A stretch of DNA of 64,000 nt from Winogradskyella wandonensis (GCF_004346845.1 NZ_SMGI01000002.1:124001-188000), one strand, 5' to 3'. Shown: positions 8,202 through 17,467, numbered from the stretch's first letter. The notes: a model not told the origin generated them from the letters alone. A program made the numbers and translations.

Positions 8202-8843
8202 ATGCATTTTTTACCTGAAAAATTAGATGCTTATATCGTTGTTCACTCTGAAGAAGAACCAGAATTACTGCAACAACTCACTAGAGAAACGTATCAAAAA
8301 ATTTTACAGCCAATTATGCTCAGCGGACCGTATCAGGGACGCGTTTTAAGCATGATTTCTAAATTAATTAATCCTAGCTCTATATTAGAGCTAGGAACTT
8401 TTACAGGCTACTCTACCCTTTGCTTGGCAGAAGGCTTACAAAAAGATGGAACAATACATACTATTGATATTAATGAGGAACTAGAAGATTTTCAACGAAA
8501 GTATTTTGATAAGTCTGGATATGGACATCAAATTATTCAACATATTGGTAATGCCATAGACATTATTCCACAACTAAATTCTACTTTTGATTTAGCCTTT
8601 ATAGATGCCGATAAGCCTAACTATAGCAATTACTTTCATTTAATAATTGATAAAATGAGGCCTGGTGGAATAATTCTTTCCGATAACGTTCTCTGGCATG
8701 GAAAAGTAGTTGAAAAACTTAATCCCAAAGATGTATCCACGAAGGCTGTTTTGGATTATAATGCACTTCTAAAGAATGATTCACGGATTGAAACTGTGGT
8801 TCTGCCTATAAGAGATGGGCTAACGATTAGCAGAAAGTTATAA
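8202..8843 (+). CDS. Class I SAM-dependent O-methyltransferase
   Basis: Protein of 213 residues of the Methyltransf_3 (caffeoyl-CoA/catechol OMT-like) family. The SAM-binding motif ILELGTFTGYS is near residues 61-71. TIDINEE follows, and AFIDADKPNYSNYFH carries the conserved metal-binding acidic residues. FILSDNV-type motif IILSDNVLWHGKV matches the family. The substrate is unknown; relatives act on catechol-like molecules or on tRNA. Its place after the kynurenine genes could hint at a hydroxylated aromatic substrate, but it may simply be a neighbour. Confidence 0.85.
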   Translation: MHFLPEKLDAYIVVHSEEEPELLQQLTRETYQKILQPIMLSGPYQGRVLSMISKLINPSSILELGTFTGYSTLCLAEGLQKDGTIHTIDINEELEDFQRKYFDKSGYGHQIIQHIGNAIDIIPQLNSTFDLAFIDADKPNYSNYFHLIIDKMRPGGIILSDNVLWHGKVVEKLNPKDVSTKAVLDYNALLKNDSRIETVVLPIRDGLTISRKL

Positions 8844-8857
8844 AGTTAAGAAAAGAA

Positions 8858-9148
8858 TTACTTGTTACGCTTTACAGAACCTGCAAAATCTTCAACCTCA
8901 TCACGTACTTTATTAAGCTCTTCATTGATACTTTGAGTCACTTCGGTATCGATTACGCCATTTTCTTGAGCACTTTTTGTGACCTCATGCTTAATGTCGT
9001 TTGTTGCATCTTTTAGCGCGCGCATACCTTTGCCTAATCCTCGAGCAATTTCAGGAATTTTATCTGCACCAAATACCATTACTACAATAAATAGTATAAA
9101 AATCACTTCGGTACCGCCGATAAATAATAATGTGGGTTGACTAAGCAT
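8858..9148 (-). CDS. tatA: Twin-arginine translocase TatA/TatB-type subunit
   Basis: Protein of 96 residues with an N-terminal membrane helix (about 9-26), the FG hinge (FGADKIPEIARGLGKGMR) and an amphipathic helix followed by an acidic, coiled tail. This is the TatA/E arrangement; the fairly long tail is also seen in TatB. It helps move folded proteins across the inner membrane. It converges with the O-methyltransferase gene, with 14 bases between the stops. A -7 box lies only 4 bases before the ATG, so the message may be nearly leaderless. Confidence 0.88.
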   Translation of the reverse strand: MLSQPTLLFIGGTEVIFILFIVVMVFGADKIPEIARGLGKGMRALKDATNDIKHEVTKSAQENGVIDTEVTQSINEELNKVRDEVEDFAGSVKRNK

Positions 9149-9152
9149 AATG

Positions 9153-9160
9153 CAAATATA
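9153..9160 (-). promoter_or_regulatory. Candidate -7 box for tatA
   Basis: The minus strand reads TATATTTG, a perfect TAnnTTTG, 4 bases before the ATG at 9148. Transcription would begin at or next to the start codon. Confidence 0.5.
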
Positions 9161-9290
9161 TGGAGTTTACAATACAACTGTTATAGGGAATGTATTATTT
9201 ATTTACAACAGACATCATAATAAAGCACTTTTACCTTTAAGTTTCAGGACAACTAAACATTTTTCAAGTTGTGAAAAATGAGTTTCACTA

Positions 9291-9318
9291 AAAAAGCCGA
9301 CTAGTTAAAGTCGGCTTT
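9291..9318 (-). terminator. Terminator of the M1 peptidase gene
   Basis: A 9-bp perfect stem, AAGCCGACT (9294-9302) with AGTCGGCTT (9309-9317), is followed on the minus strand by a T run. It lies 21 bases after the peptidase stop codon. Confidence 0.85.
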
Positions 9319-9338
9319 AATATTTAGAAAAAGGTTAT

Positions 9339-11630
9339 TTAGTTTTTAATCTTGTTTTTAAATTGGTCAAACTCACTTTCTTTAACCTCTTTTGGCCAAG
9401 CATTATTAGACGTATCTACATCTGCGGTTTCTAAATCAGGATCAACTTGTATAGACACAATTTCTTTATCACTTGCAACAGCTCTAGACACCTCTTTATC
9501 ATTAAGTCTCCATATCTGCGCCGGGAAGGTTTCCCTTTTCTTAGTGCCATCTGCATAAGTGTACTCCACAATTATTGGCATTACCAATCCGCCTGGCTTC
9601 TCGTAAGTAACTTGATAGAAGTATTTTGGAGATTTCATTTCTTTTCGTTGCTCTGGCGTAAAATTATCCATTACAAATTCTTTTACCGTTGGCAAATCCG
9701 ATATTTCACCAGCCTTTAGCGCTTCGTCGTAACCATCGTTTCCTTCTTCTACAAAGTACACAAGGTTACTAGGGTCTATATTATAACGTTCCGCAAGCTT
9801 CTTACCTTCTTCGGTAGGGTTTGTTGTAACCGCAAACTTCTTTACTTCTTTGATACCAATGTCGGTGTAATCTGTTGTGTAGAACCAACCTCTCCAGAAC
9901 CAATCTAAATCTACTGCAGATGCATCTTCCATGGTACGGAAAAAATCTTCTGGCGTTGGATGTTTAAACTTCCATCGGTTTGCGTATTCTTTAAATGAAT
10001 AGTCAAACAACTCGCGACCCATTATTGTCTCTCTTAAAATATTAAGTCCTGTAGCTGGTTTAGAGTAAGCATTAGAGCCAAACTGATAGGTATTTAGACC
10101 TTTGGTCATAATTGGCGCAATAAAATCTTGATTTCCGCCCATATATCTAACAATATTTTTTGCAGGTCCACGACGAGACGGATATTTTGTTTGCCCTGGA
10201 GATAACGCCGCAGGATACCACTCACCAAAATCTTGCTCTGCTACATACTGTACAAATGTGTTTAAACCTTCGTCCATCCATGTCCATTGACGTTCATCAC
10301 TATTAACAATCATTGGAAACCAGTTATGACCAACCTCGTGGATAATTACACCCATCATACCAAATTTTACACGGTCAGAATATGTGCCGTCTTTATTTGG
10401 ACGTCCAAAATTGTAGCAAATCATTGGATACTCCATACCCATCGGTGCATGTGCAGAAATAGCTTTGTGATAAGGATAATCGAAGGTCATACGAGAATAA
10501 CTCTTTAATGTACTTGCCACAACCTTTGTAGACCAATCGCCCCAAAGTGGGTTTCCTTCTTTGGAGTATAAAGATACCGCCATGACATCTTTGGTATCTA
10601 ACTTTACAGCCATCATATCCCATATAAATTTTCGTGATGTGGCAAAACCAAAATCACGAACCATTTGTGCAGATAATTTCCAAGTTTTCTTGTCTTTACT
10701 CTTAGACTTTTCTGCTTTTTCTGCCTCTTCTTGCGTGACAATTAAAACCGGCTCGTCGTAAGATTTCTGTGCCTTCTTATAGCGCTTCATCATCTCTTTT
10801 GAGAATACCTCTTCTCTATTAGTTAAATATCCTGTACCATCTAAAATATGATCGGCAGGTACGGTGATATTTACATCGAAATTACCAAAAGGTAGTGCGA
10901 ACTCATCTCTTCCCCAGAATTGAGAATTTTGCCAACCTTCAACATCATTATAAACAGCCATACGTGGATAGAACTGGGCCATTACGTAGATTCTATTATC
11001 GTTTTCCTCGAAATACTCGTAACCCGAACGACCGCCATCTTTAACGTGGTCATTAATGTTATACCACCACTTAATGTTAAAAGAGAATTTATCTCCTGTT
11101 TTCATGGCTTTTGGTAGCTCTACGCGCATCATGGTTCGATTAATCATGTGAGGTAATGGCTTACCATTAGTATCTGACACTTCTTGGATATTAAACCCAC
11201 CATCGAAACGCTCCTGTAAATAAGTTGTAGCTAATCTTGAAGGTGTTGTAGCTGGACCAATACCACTACTATTAATTAGTGGTGTTTTGGAGTCTCTAGC
11301 TCTCATATTTTGGTCTAATTGAACCCATAAATATTTAAGCTCGTCTGGTGAGTTGTTTGTGTAGGTTATTGTTTCGTAGCCATACAGTCTTGCCTTGTCA
11401 TCATCTAATTCGATGTCCATTTTATAATCGGCCTGCTGCTGATAATACGCTGGTCCTGGTGCTCCAGAACCTGTACGGAACATATTAGGCGTGGCAAATT
11501 CATCATATAACTGTTTGAATTTGTTTTGATTAGTGTGTCCTTGTTGTTTTTCTTTCTTTTCAGCATCTTGAGCAAATGCACCTGCTGAAACAAATAAAAG
11601 TCCAAGTAAGACGTGTTTAAAAATCTTCAT
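9339..11630 (-). CDS. Secreted M1-family metallopeptidase
   Basis: Zinc aminopeptidase-like protein of 763 residues with a signal peptide (residues 1-20, cleavage after GAFAQ). The gluzincin motif is H431-E432-V-G-H435, and the third ligand E454 is in WMDEGLNTF. The N-terminal beta domain precedes it and a C-terminal extension follows. A GxMEN exopeptidase motif is represented only by PMGMEYP, which is close but not identical. It likely digests peptides in the periplasm or outside. A DUF6702 gene lies upstream in the same direction. Confidence 0.9.
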   Translation of the reverse strand: MKIFKHVLLGLLFVSAGAFAQDAEKKEKQQGHTNQNKFKQLYDEFATPNMFRTGSGAPGPAYYQQQADYKMDIELDDDKARLYGYETITYTNNSPDELKYLWVQLDQNMRARDSKTPLINSSGIGPATTPSRLATTYLQERFDGGFNIQEVSDTNGKPLPHMINRTMMRVELPKAMKTGDKFSFNIKWWYNINDHVKDGGRSGYEYFEENDNRIYVMAQFYPRMAVYNDVEGWQNSQFWGRDEFALPFGNFDVNITVPADHILDGTGYLTNREEVFSKEMMKRYKKAQKSYDEPVLIVTQEEAEKAEKSKSKDKKTWKLSAQMVRDFGFATSRKFIWDMMAVKLDTKDVMAVSLYSKEGNPLWGDWSTKVVASTLKSYSRMTFDYPYHKAISAHAPMGMEYPMICYNFGRPNKDGTYSDRVKFGMMGVIIHEVGHNWFPMIVNSDERQWTWMDEGLNTFVQYVAEQDFGEWYPAALSPGQTKYPSRRGPAKNIVRYMGGNQDFIAPIMTKGLNTYQFGSNAYSKPATGLNILRETIMGRELFDYSFKEYANRWKFKHPTPEDFFRTMEDASAVDLDWFWRGWFYTTDYTDIGIKEVKKFAVTTNPTEEGKKLAERYNIDPSNLVYFVEEGNDGYDEALKAGEISDLPTVKEFVMDNFTPEQRKEMKSPKYFYQVTYEKPGGLVMPIIVEYTYADGTKKRETFPAQIWRLNDKEVSRAVASDKEIVSIQVDPDLETADVDTSNNAWPKEVKESEFDQFKNKIKN

Positions 11631-11695
11631 AATAAAGGTTTGGTGTTTTAAAAATGATGCCTAAAGTAGCAAAATTGACGATATTTTAACAGAAA

Positions 11696-12202
11696 TTAGT
11701 CAAAGTTTAACACGGCTTTGTTATTCTCTGAAATGAGAATAAAACTCTTATCTCTACCGTTAATCTTTGTTCGAAGAATATTCTGTTGTTCTGGGTAGAC
11801 ATCAAAAAGGACTTCGTTTTTCACTTCTAGCGTTTTAATGGTCTCTACATTTTCAATTTCTAAGTAGCAATAGACAATGTCGTCTCTGTATTCTTTTCCG
11901 ATAAAGTTGAAATCTCTATCTGAGGTATTAATCTTAATGTCTAATTTGAATTTTAAGTATTTTTCTATGTAGGTATCTACCATTTTAGATTCATTAGCTA
12001 TAGCCAAAGTTATAGATTCGTCATAACGTTGTCTTATCAGCTTTTCGAAATCATCAATGAAGATTTGACTAATAATTTGAAGGGATTTTTGTTTTTTAAC
12101 GTACTCCATCTTAGTAACACTAACATAGTATTCATGCTTCTGGGTGGAAGAACTTAATACGAAAAATAGCAATATAAGGGAGATGTATTTTAATTTTTTC
12201 AT
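11696..12202 (-). CDS. DUF6702-like secreted protein
   Basis: Protein of 168 residues with a signal peptide (about 1-20) and a following HEYYVSVTKMEYV segment typical of proteins I associate with DUF6702. The remainder is predicted beta-rich with LEIENVETIKTLEVKN and a C-terminal INGRDKSFILISENNKAVLNF. Its function is unknown. It lies 65 bases upstream of the M1 peptidase gene on the same strand, an arrangement I believe is common in the family, so the two may be functionally linked. Confidence 0.75.
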   Translation of the reverse strand: MKKLKYISLILLFFVLSSSTQKHEYYVSVTKMEYVKKQKSLQIISQIFIDDFEKLIRQRYDESITLAIANESKMVDTYIEKYLKFKLDIKINTSDRDFNFIGKEYRDDIVYCYLEIENVETIKTLEVKNEVLFDVYPEQQNILRTKINGRDKSFILISENNKAVLNFD

Positions 12203-12247
12203 TTTATAATTTTAATGTCATCTTACATTGGCAAAGCCCATGCCAAT

Positions 12248-13030
12248 TTAATTTTTAACTGAATTTAAATTTAGTTGATATGCTGCTAATTTTTTCTTTA
12301 AAAATGGTATGGTTTCAGACGGATTATTACGCTCACAAATTGCCTTAAACGATTCATCATCCATACAAAAGTAGAAATAATCTGTTTTCTGAGTTTCGGT
12401 GAATTCTATCTTTCCGAATAAGGATTCTGAATAAAAGTCTTTCATGCGTTTCATACATTTATCTTTTTCGCTCAACTCTACTTGCTCTTTAAGGCGCTTT
12501 GTGCGACCACTAATCCGATTTAACAATTTGTGAAAATTAACTCCAAGTCCAGTGTATATAGGACCTCCTCCGTCCGCATCTGCTAATTTGCGCTCTTCGA
12601 TAGTTTTTGGCTTTCCTGTATAACCAGGAATACCCAAATCATAAAACTTAACTTCTTCTTTAAGCTCCACATTACCAATATCAGAGCCAATATTACCTGT
12701 TAGTACTTTACCTACCGTAACCTCGTCTAACTGGTTAATCTTCTCTTCTAAAAGAACCAACAAATTATTGTTATCTATAAGACTATAATTAACTATTACT
12801 TCTTTTATTTGATATTTTAAGCCAGAAAATACAAGTGTATCATTTGCTTTGGCCAAAATTTCGAAACTTCCATCAATATCGGTTACAGTATATTTTGCCG
12901 AGGTTCTATTTAAGATATGTATACCTTCTACATCATCTTTAGCACTGACCGACCCTTTTAATGGTCTCAGTTGTGCATTAAGGTAAAAATAACTATTAAA
13001 AAGTATGAGAATAAGAAGAACCCTTTTCAC
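12248..13030 (-). CDS. CarboxypepD_reg-like secreted protein (third of tandem set)
   Basis: Protein of 260 residues: signal peptide (1-19), then a carboxypeptidase regulatory-like beta domain (about 20-95; GSVSAKDDVEGIHILNRTS, VTDIDGSFEI). The connector INQLDEV follows, with a divergent linker and a helical C-terminus (ETIPFLKKKLAAYQLNL). The first domain resembles the N-terminus of SusC/TonB receptors, but no plug or barrel follows. It overlaps the upstream paralogue by 4 bases and so is translationally coupled. Its function is not known. Confidence 0.75.
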   Translation of the reverse strand: MKRVLLILILFNSYFYLNAQLRPLKGSVSAKDDVEGIHILNRTSAKYTVTDIDGSFEILAKANDTLVFSGLKYQIKEVIVNYSLIDNNNLLVLLEEKINQLDEVTVGKVLTGNIGSDIGNVELKEEVKFYDLGIPGYTGKPKTIEERKLADADGGGPIYTGLGVNFHKLLNRISGRTKRLKEQVELSEKDKCMKRMKDFYSESLFGKIEFTETQKTDYFYFCMDDESFKAICERNNPSETIPFLKKKLAAYQLNLNSVKN

Positions 13031-13812
13031 TTTTGACGCAATAAAAATAATTGGCTTTCTTTTTCTAGGAACTCTATTAAATACATCTCGTTTTTAAGTT
13101 CTAAAAGTAATTTATCGTAGCCTCTGTCTTCTAAATAAACTAAAAAAGATTCTGTTAAGTCTAAAGGAATATTAAACGTCGTTTCTAAAAATTTTGGCGT
13201 GTATCTTTTTGCTATAGGACTTTGTTTAGCTTCTAGCTTTTCAATTTCTGTTTTAGGTTTATTCTTTTTCTTTACTAATAAACCAAATAGATTTACAAAA
13301 TTTATTCCGTTTCTAAATCGATTTTCATCAAGCAAAGGGTCGTCTATTTTTGTCTTGTTATCTGCAGAGAATTTATAGTCATCGAAATCTTCTTCACCTT
13401 TGTAAACTTCTGCCATATCCACATTATATGTTCTTACGGCTTCGACATCTACATTAAGATTACCCGATAAATCGTAGGGCAAAACAATGACCTCATCTAG
13501 TTTATTAACTTCTTCTACAAGTCTTACAGATACTTGTCTGGACTTAATTATTCTATCGTCAATCCTAATCGTAAAATCTTTAAATTGTAAAGCGCCAAAG
13601 GCTATAATATCGTTCTCAGCGACTAATATTTTAAAAGTGCCGTTCTCATCGGTTATTGTACCCTTATTAGAGCTTTGGTTATAAACGGTTATACCTTCTT
13701 TGTCCTCGATATCTACATTTATACGTCCATTAATTTCTACACGCTCAATATCTTGTCCATACCCAAAAGAAAAAGTAAAAATTAGGATAATTGACTTAAA
13801 AAGGGTTTTCAT
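13027..13812 (-). CDS. CarboxypepD_reg-like secreted protein (second of tandem set)
   Basis: Paralogue of both neighbours, 261 residues with a signal peptide (1-19, cleavage near FGYGQ). The regulatory-like domain is at about 20-100 (INGRINVDIEDKEGITVYN, TDENGTFKI), then VNKLDEVIVLPYDLSGNLNVDVEAV. A basic linker follows. The C-terminal helical part LETTFNIPLDLTESFLVYLEDRGYDKLL matches the first paralogue's FGIPKHRVEEFIRYVERKDFD. It is probably cell-surface or periplasmic. Nothing catalytic is visible. Confidence 0.75.
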   Translation of the reverse strand: MKTLFKSIILIFTFSFGYGQDIERVEINGRINVDIEDKEGITVYNQSSNKGTITDENGTFKILVAENDIIAFGALQFKDFTIRIDDRIIKSRQVSVRLVEEVNKLDEVIVLPYDLSGNLNVDVEAVRTYNVDMAEVYKGEEDFDDYKFSADNKTKIDDPLLDENRFRNGINFVNLFGLLVKKKNKPKTEIEKLEAKQSPIAKRYTPKFLETTFNIPLDLTESFLVYLEDRGYDKLLLELKNEMYLIEFLEKESQLFLLRQK

Positions 13813-13901
13813 CTTTTGGTAGTTAGTACCGTAAAAATCGTTTTTGAAATCTTAAAAACGTAATAAGTTACTGGTAAAGTTTTGTTAATTCAATTTAACT
13901 G

Positions 13902-14723
13902 TTAGTCCTTATCTGTTGATTCTTTCTCTAAAAACTCTATGCTTTTTTTGTTTAGTAATTCTAGAAATTCTAGCTCTCTACCGTAATTAAGCAGGCTAAA
14001 ATCAAAATCCTTTCGCTCTACATATCTAATAAATTCTTCTACTCTATGCTTTGGAATCCCGAAATTGTCCGATAAAAACTCTGACCCAAAATAATACTTA
14101 ATAGCTTCTACTGGCACTTCTGGCACACCTACTTTGTCTTTATCTTCAACCTCCGAACGAAATAAAGGTAATAATAGTTGGTCTACGACATTTACTAGAT
14201 TTAACCCATTGACTAACGGCTTATTTTGGGATGTAGCATTGGTTAAATTAATATTGTTTCTAATAAACTCCGAACGGCTTTCGTTAAGCTGTGGCTCTTG
14301 TTTAACCGCAAAATAAATGGCATCCATTTTTGGCGTAAACGTTGGTACAGCTTCAAGGTCTGTAACAAGATTTCCTGTTACTTTTTTATTGCTTAATACA
14401 ATTTCGTCTAGCTGATTAATTTCTTGGATTAGGAATACATTTAATCGTCTAGATGCAATCATCGCTTCATTAATAACAATATTAAAATCTTGATATTGCA
14501 ATGCCCTAACTTGAAGCACATCTCCTACTTTAATATTTATAGAAAAATTACCTTGGGCATCACTGATGGTACCTTGACCAGATGTTTTGTTAAAAATAGT
14601 AATCCCTTCAAGGTCGTCACCTTCTACAATAATTTGTCCTTTAATTTCTACTCTTATTAATTGAGCTGATGCCGATAAGGATAAGAAGAGAAGTATTAGT
14701 TGTAGTGTTTTTTTCATAATCAT
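13902..14723 (-). CDS. CarboxypepD_reg-like secreted protein (first of tandem set)
   Basis: Protein of 273 residues; the ATG at 14717 gives a cleaner signal peptide (MKKTLQLILLFLSLSASAQ) than the ATG two codons earlier. A beta regulatory-like domain spans about 22-105 (VEGDDLEGITIFNKTSGQGTISD), then INQLDEIVLSNKKVTGNLVTDLEAV and a helical C-terminus. It heads the three-gene tandem array, 89 bases upstream of the second member. The three have drifted strongly apart in the middle while both ends are kept. Confidence 0.75.
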   Translation of the reverse strand: MIMKKTLQLILLFLSLSASAQLIRVEIKGQIIVEGDDLEGITIFNKTSGQGTISDAQGNFSINIKVGDVLQVRALQYQDFNIVINEAMIASRRLNVFLIQEINQLDEIVLSNKKVTGNLVTDLEAVPTFTPKMDAIYFAVKQEPQLNESRSEFIRNNINLTNATSQNKPLVNGLNLVNVVDQLLLPLFRSEVEDKDKVGVPEVPVEAIKYYFGSEFLSDNFGIPKHRVEEFIRYVERKDFDFSLLNYGRELEFLELLNKKSIEFLEKESTDKD

Positions 14724-14774
14724 AATTTTAGTTTAAGATAAGTTATAACTAGGACAATTCATATTATAAAAACT

Positions 14775-14782
14775 TATTTTTG
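14775..14782 (+). promoter_or_regulatory. Candidate -7 box for pepE
   Basis: TATTTTTG lies 26 bases before the TTG start of pepE and matches TAnnTTTG. No -33 element is evident. Confidence 0.45.
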
Positions 14783-14808
14783 CGTTAAATAATTTAATAC
14801 ATATCGTC

Positions 14809-15516
14809 TTGAAATCTGCACTTATAGCTAGTACATCTACAATTCATGGTAGTGATTACCTTGAGTATCTAATGGACACATTAAAAACTCATTTTAGCCA
14901 TACAGAAGAGATTCTATTTATTCCTTATGCTCGACCAAGCGGTATTTCTTATGATAACTATACAAGTCTAGTTAAGACGGCATTCTCGAAAATTGATAAG
15001 ACTGTTTCTGGACTCCACGCGTATGACAATCCGGTTGATGCAATTAACAATGCCAAAGGTATTTTTACTGGTGGCGGAAATACTTTTGTTCTGGTTAATC
15101 AGCTTTATAAAAACAACGTACTACTGCCGCTTAAAGCAGTAATTGAAAGTGGGACACCTTATCTTGGAACTAGCGCAGGCAGTAATATCTGTGGATTAAC
15201 AATGAACACAACTAACGATATGCCAATAGTTTATCCTCCGAGCTTCAAAACTTTAGGTATTGTGCCTTTTAACATAAACCCACATTATTTAGACCCAATC
15301 GAAGGAAGTACCCATATGGGAGAAACTAGAGAAACGAGAATAAAAGAATTTCATAAATTTAATACACAACCAGTTATTGGACTACGTGAAGGAAGTTGGA
15401 TTGAAGTTAAAGGCAAATCTATAATTCTTAGGGGACAATTAAACGCTAGAATCTTCTTTTACAATAAGGCGCCTTATGAAATTAAACCTAATACAGACTT
15501 GAGCTTTCTGAAATAA
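14809..15516 (+). CDS. pepE: Dipeptidase E (peptidase S51)
   Basis: Serine peptidase of 235 residues that cleaves dipeptides with an N-terminal aspartate. The nucleophile is Ser122 in GTSAGSN, and a histidine in NPHYLDP fits the catalytic His. GIFTGGGNTF is the conserved glycine-rich loop. Length fits PepE closely. It starts with TTG directly followed by AAATCTGCA; no ATG is available upstream in frame. It is divergent from the CarboxypepD_reg array and abuts the GNAT gene stop to stop without a spacer. Confidence 0.92.
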   Translation: MKSALIASTSTIHGSDYLEYLMDTLKTHFSHTEEILFIPYARPSGISYDNYTSLVKTAFSKIDKTVSGLHAYDNPVDAINNAKGIFTGGGNTFVLVNQLYKNNVLLPLKAVIESGTPYLGTSAGSNICGLTMNTTNDMPIVYPPSFKTLGIVPFNINPHYLDPIEGSTHMGETRETRIKEFHKFNTQPVIGLREGSWIEVKGKSIILRGQLNARIFFYNKAPYEIKPNTDLSFLK

Positions 15517-15948
15517 TTAAAGGTGCCTAAAAAAATGGTAGCCCCAAATCTCCATACCTTCATTGTAATAAAATTTATGCGAAGGGTAATTATTAACGTA
15601 GGTATTTAATTCTAAGGAGTTACACCCTTTAGATTTACAATAATCAGTAATCCACTTCATAAACTGTTTCCCCAATCCTTGGCTTCTGTAATCTTCATAA
15701 ATATAAACATGGTCTAATTCTACAGATTTACCTGCGTAGTGTCTTGTACAAAACCAAAGTCCTGTAACGCCTATAATTTTGTCATCGTCGTAAATTACAG
15801 CACATTCATAGTTCTGCTTTACCATCTCATTAAATCTTTCATTTAATACAGCTTTAGAAATACGCTCTTGATTTAATTTAAAAACTAGAGGAATAACATC
15901 AGATATCTTTTCACTAGAAATTATTTGAAATGTAAAATTCATAATCAA
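15517..15948 (-). CDS. GNAT-family N-acetyltransferase
   Basis: Protein of 143 residues with the GNAT fold. The acetyl-CoA loop is DYRSQGLGKQFMKWI (QGLGK, about 93-97), preceded by the strand VELDHVYIYEDY and followed by CNSLELNTYVNN. The C-terminal FYYNEGMEIWGYHF is typical. The substrate is unknown. A second ATG two codons in (15942) is an equally good start. It is convergent with pepE with no bases between the stop codons. Confidence 0.85.
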   Translation of the reverse strand: MIMNFTFQIISSEKISDVIPLVFKLNQERISKAVLNERFNEMVKQNYECAVIYDDDKIIGVTGLWFCTRHYAGKSVELDHVYIYEDYRSQGLGKQFMKWITDYCKSKGCNSLELNTYVNNYPSHKFYYNEGMEIWGYHFFRHL

Positions 15949-16018
15949 AATAGCTAATTAACGATTTTCTAAAAATAAATGAACTTTTTGTATTTTAGAA
16001 AGCTAAATCATTCTAGAT

Positions 16019-16786
16019 ATGAGAAGAGGTAATTTTAAAGTCAGATTACTCATCGGACTTGCAGTAGTTGTTTTTGCATTTATTAGACGCTGCAGTCAAC
16101 AAGAAACCAATCCTTACACAGGACGCGTACAGGCAATATCTCTTTCGCCTGAACAAGAAATTGCAATAGGTTTACAAAGTGCTCCAGGTATGGCTCAGCA
16201 ACATGGTGGCTTACATCCAGACAATCGCTATCAAGCTCTGGTAGATAATGTAGGGCAAAAACTAGTAAACAATAGCATTGCAAAAAATACACCTTACAAA
16301 TACGATTTTCATCTTTTGGCAGATGACAAAACTATAAATGCTTTTGCACTTCCTGGCGGACAGTGTTTCATAACTTATGCACTTTTTTCTAAACTACAAA
16401 ACGAAGACCAATTGGCTGGTGTTTTAGGTCATGAAATTGGTCATGTATTAGGTAAACATTCTAACGAGAGGATTACAGATTCAAAATTTTGGCAAACCTT
16501 AGTTATGGGCGCTTCAGCCATAGATTTTGGAGCCGTTGCCCAACAATATGGCCAAGGGAAACTTTTAGCCAACGGACGTGATGATGAGCTAGAAAGTGAT
16601 GAGCTTGGTGTTTTATTTATGATAAAAGCGGGTTATAATCCGGAGGAAATGATTGGTGTCATGCAGATTTTAAAAGATGCTGCTGGACCAAATCGTGTAC
16701 CAGAATTTCAGAGTACTCATCCAGACCCAGAAAATAGAATTCAAAAAATCAGAGAAGCCATCTCAAAATACAAAAAAGCATCCTAA
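16019..16786 (+). CDS. M48-family metallopeptidase
   Basis: Zinc protease of 255 residues resembling the periplasmic YggG/LoiP group. An N-terminal hydrophobic segment (9-22) acts as signal or anchor; the Cys at position 25 is not in a canonical lipobox. The metal motif is H138-E139-I-G-H142, and the third ligand fits ELESDELGV. The C-terminal STHPDPENRIQKI is a family hallmark. It probably takes part in envelope protein quality control. The stop codon sits inside the terminator loop. Confidence 0.9.
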   Translation: MRRGNFKVRLLIGLAVVVFAFIRRCSQQETNPYTGRVQAISLSPEQEIAIGLQSAPGMAQQHGGLHPDNRYQALVDNVGQKLVNNSIAKNTPYKYDFHLLADDKTINAFALPGGQCFITYALFSKLQNEDQLAGVLGHEIGHVLGKHSNERITDSKFWQTLVMGASAIDFGAVAQQYGQGKLLANGRDDELESDELGVLFMIKAGYNPEEMIGVMQILKDAAGPNRVPEFQSTHPDPENRIQKIREAISKYKKAS

Positions 16787-16800
16787 ATGGATGCTTTTTT
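16772..16800 (+). terminator. Terminator overlapping the M48 gene stop
   Basis: A 12-bp perfect stem, AAAAAAGCATCC (16772-16783) with GGATGCTTTTTT (16789-16800), has a 5-base loop that contains the TAA stop. It is symmetrical enough to act on the opposite strand too. Confidence 0.88.
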
Positions 16801-16840
16801 CAACTAACTAACTCAAATAATTGCTTTAGGATAAAGCAGA

Positions 16841-17227
16841 CTATTTTTTAAAACGCTTTAGAAACTCAGCCGCTTCTTTAGCATTTGTTTTTTCGGCATG
16901 TCTTAAAGCCGTTAAGCCTTTATCACAAGTCGCGTGTATTTCTGAGCCTGACGTAATTAACACCTTAATAACCTCTACTCTATTAAATCGTGCTGCATAA
17001 TGTATGGGTAGCATGCCATTCGATTTCTGATTAACACTAACCCCATTATTTATTAATTGCTTTACTGTCTCTATATCGCCTTTTGCTGCTGCTTCACATA
17101 AAGGACTTACACTTGTTTTCTCTTCAACTATTTCAACTGTAGTTGACACTAATTCGGAATTTAATGCATTTACTGTCGGAAATGTTAGGCATAATGCTAA
17201 AGCCAAGACTGTTACTGTTTTTTTCAT
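16841..17227 (-). CDS. Secreted ankyrin-repeat protein
   Basis: Protein of 128 residues with a signal peptide (about 1-21). Three ankyrin repeats follow, recognisable from SPLCEAAAKGDIETVKQLINNG, GMLPIHYAARFNRVEVIKVLI and GLTALRHAEKTNAKEAAEFL. The fold mediates protein contacts; the partner is unknown. It is exported, unlike most bacterial ankyrin proteins of the cytoplasm. It is followed by 260 bases without a gene, in which I see only the gpmI promoter. Confidence 0.85.
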   Translation of the reverse strand: MKKTVTVLALALCLTFPTVNALNSELVSTTVEIVEEKTSVSPLCEAAAKGDIETVKQLINNGVSVNQKSNGMLPIHYAARFNRVEVIKVLITSGSEIHATCDKGLTALRHAEKTNAKEAAEFLKRFKK

Positions 17228-17437
17228 GATTATTGTTTTTTGATTGACAAATTGTTTTAGTTATACTATTAAGACTCTAGAAACAGACATACGTTACATT
17301 AAAATTTAATAAATAACAGTTCTTTAACGCTTTGTAAACAAATATGTTAAGGTCTTCACAATTAACCTACTGAACACAATATTCTAGTCATAGAGCGATT
17401 AAAAAAAGATAAAATGAATTTTTTCTGAAGCTGAAAA

Positions 17438-17467
17438 TTTGATATCCTTCTGTAAGTATTATCTTTG
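17438..17467 (+). promoter_or_regulatory. Promoter of gpmI (-33 and -7)
   Basis: TTTG (17438-17441), 18 bases, then TATCTTTG (17460-17467) is a full match to the Bacteroidota TTTG/TAnnTTTG promoter. It ends 20 bases before the ATG. Confidence 0.75.

Noticed and set aside
9261..9293. TTTCACTAAA preceded by TTTTCAAGTT, resembling the LytTR operator
   Set aside because: The repeats are 24 bp apart rather than 21, and no plus-strand gene or -7 box follows at the right distance.
9352..11117. Several plus-strand frames across the M1 peptidase gene
   Set aside because: They are shadows of a well-supported 763-residue protein on the minus strand and have no promoter or domain.
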